From RAM1 sp943372585 (GTDB lineage: Bacteria > Pseudomonadota > Gammaproteobacteria > Burkholderiales > Burkholderiaceae_C): DNA of 15,908 bases. The DNA lies in NCBI GenBank assembly GCA_943372585.1, contig CALRZF020000043.1, positions 1-15,908 of the forward strand, in the 5' to 3' direction. Below are positions 15,224 to 15,908 of the stretch, one piece after another. How positions within the stretch are numbered: the first letter of the stretch is position 1; every line of letters starts with the position of its first letter. The translations under genes were made by a program, and so were the position numbers. The notes under the pieces are model-generated. The model did not search any database. It had not been told where the DNA came from and was given only the letters and a program-made list of their open reading frames with translations.

Positions 15224-15538
15224 ATGCGTAGGTGGATGTGGACGGCGGGCCTGGCGGTGGTGTGCGGTGCCTGCGCGGCACAGACGGTGCATGCGCCCCC
15301 GCCGCCCTGGCCCGACACCCCCGCCACCCGCGAATTTCGCCAGCGCGTGCTGGACCTGGCCGTGCTGTACGGCGACTCCAGCGGCCTGGACCCGAACGGC
15401 TACCTGATCGAGACCTCCGACAAGGGGCCGGCGCGCCCCGGTTGCCGCAGCGTGCTGGCCCGTACCAGCCTGGGCGGCGTGGCCGTGTCGGCTGAAACGT
15501 TTGAAGTCTGCAAGGGCAGCAAGGACGGAGCGCACTGA
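15224..15538 (+). CDS. small exported protein of unknown function
   Basis: The 104-residue product starts with a signal peptide (MRRWMWTAGLAVVCGACAAQ), probably cut after an Ala near residue 19 or 24. A VCGAC stretch is a poor lipobox, so lipidation is unlikely but not excluded. The mature part has a Pro-rich start (HAPPPPWPDTP), then REFRQRVLDLAVLYGDSSGL and a Cys pair in PGCRSVL and FEVCKGS that may form a disulfide. I recognise no family. GGAGG (15210-15214) lies nine bases before ATG 15224, inside the end of dbpA. Its stop TGA shares a base with the next ATG (TGATG), so it is probably coupled to the TauE/SafE gene. Confidence 0.75.
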   Translation: MRRWMWTAGLAVVCGACAAQTVHAPPPPWPDTPATREFRQRVLDLAVLYGDSSGLDPNGYLIETSDKGPARPGCRSVLARTSLGGVAVSAETFEVCKGSKDGAH

Positions 15539-15908
15539 TGGAATTTGCCGTGGTGCTGCTGCTCGGGCTGGTGGCCGGTACGGTGGGCGGCGTGGTGGGC
15601 TTTGGCACTTCCATCATGCTCATGCCCGCGCTGGTCATCGTGTTCGGTCCGCGCGAGGCGGTGCCCATCATGGCAGTGGCCAGCATCATGGCCAATGCCT
15701 CGCGCGTGGCCGTGTGGTGGCGTGAGGTGAACTGGCCCGCCGTGGCGGCCTACAGCCTGCCAGCCGTGCCCGCTGCGGCGCTGGGCGCGGCCACGCTGCT
15801 GACGCTGCCGGTGGGCGTGGTGGAGGCGGTGCTGGGCGTGGTGGAGGCGGTGCTGGGCGTGTTCTTTATCGCGATGATCCCGGTGCGCCGCTGGATGGCC
15901 GCGCGGCA
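15538..15908 (+). CDS. TauE/SafE (TSUP) family permease, N-terminal part; 3' end off window
   Basis: TSUP proteins are inner-membrane carriers linked in characterised members to export or import of sulfite, sulfoacetate or other small organic acids. The 123 visible codons start MEFAVVLLLGLVAGTVGG, then the family motif VGFGTSIMLMPALVIVFGP (20-38), IMAVASIMANASRVAVWW (44-61), a conserved loop REVNWPAVAAYSLPAVPAAA and a helix ending FFIAMIPVRRWM. A 7-residue unit (VVEAVLG) occurs twice in a row at residues 94-107 because of a 21-bp tandem duplication. The ribosome site GGAG (15527-15530) lies seven bases before ATG 15538. The start overlaps the stop of the small exported protein by one base. 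The substrate cannot be inferred. Confidence 0.88.
   Translation, partial: MEFAVVLLLGLVAGTVGGVVGFGTSIMLMPALVIVFGPREAVPIMAVASIMANASRVAVWWREVNWPAVAAYSLPAVPAAALGAATLLTLPVGVVEAVLGVVEAVLGVFFIAMIPVRRWMAAR
15817..15858 (+). repeat. 21-bp perfect tandem duplication (two copies) inside the TauE/SafE gene
   Basis: Positions 15817-15837 and 15838-15858 are identical, each coding VVEAVLG in frame. The next codon (GTG) begins a third partial copy. The repeat lengthens a predicted membrane helix by two turns. Confidence 0.95.

Overview
The window looks like ordinary, gene-dense, GC-rich chromosome from a betaproteobacterium, most likely a member of Burkholderiales close to Comamonadaceae (Acidovorax/Hydrogenophaga-type). 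This rests on protein character and base composition as read by eye; no search was run. I see no rRNA, tRNA, CRISPR array, insertion sequence, phage or integron gene, and no gap longer than about 180 bases between genes.

Layout, left to right: (1) 1-524 (-), the N-terminal part of a NodI/DrrA-like ABC ATPase, divergent from psd (580-1425, +), phosphatidylserine decarboxylase. (2) A secreted beta-helix-like protein with a C-terminal DUF11-type domain (1438-2775) sits between psd and purT (2821-4023), all on +. (3) purT (formate-dependent GAR transformylase) converges on amn (4049-5542, -, AMP nucleosidase), so two purine-metabolism genes meet tail to tail across a GC hairpin. (4) An 86-residue unrecognised protein (5724-5984, +) converges on gor (5993-7375, -), which lies one base behind a LysR-type regulator (7377-8276, -). 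(5) The LysR gene is divergent from a COG3576-type flavin-nucleotide-binding (PNPOx-like) protein (8352-9293, +), whose stop codon overlaps that of a stand-alone di-iron ODP/metallo-beta-lactamase-fold protein (9290-10111, -). (6) Divergent from the ODP gene is a tight + strand cluster: MlaE-like permease (10235-11032), MCE/MlaD-like protein (11040-12068), unrecognised lipoprotein (12065-12706) and periplasmic FKBP-type prolyl isomerase (12741-13151). (7) A small lipoprotein (13286-13765), the DEAD-box helicase dbpA (13807-15219), a small exported protein (15224-15538) and the start of a TauE/SafE-family permease (15538 to the right edge).

How the genes fit together: several act on the cell envelope. 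Psd makes phosphatidylethanolamine, the MlaE/MCE/lipoprotein cluster probably moves lipid between membranes, and FKBP folds periplasmic proteins. A redox theme runs through gor, its LysR neighbour, the flavin-binding protein and the di-iron ODP protein. The most distinctive signal is a TTGAT-N4-GTCAA FNR/Anr-like palindrome centred exactly 41.5 bases upstream of the start expected from a -10-like hexamer, in front of the ODP gene. This predicts oxygen-controlled (class II) activation of an oxygen- or NO-handling di-iron protein. Other points are a cluster of genes with a -10-like hexamer 5-7 bases before the ATG (possible leaderless mRNAs), an MCE permease cluster with no ATPase in the window, a glutathione reductase lacking one of the two NADPH-selecting arginines, and an in-frame 21-bp tandem duplication in the TauE/SafE gene. 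I found no clear previously undescribed defence or mobile system here.
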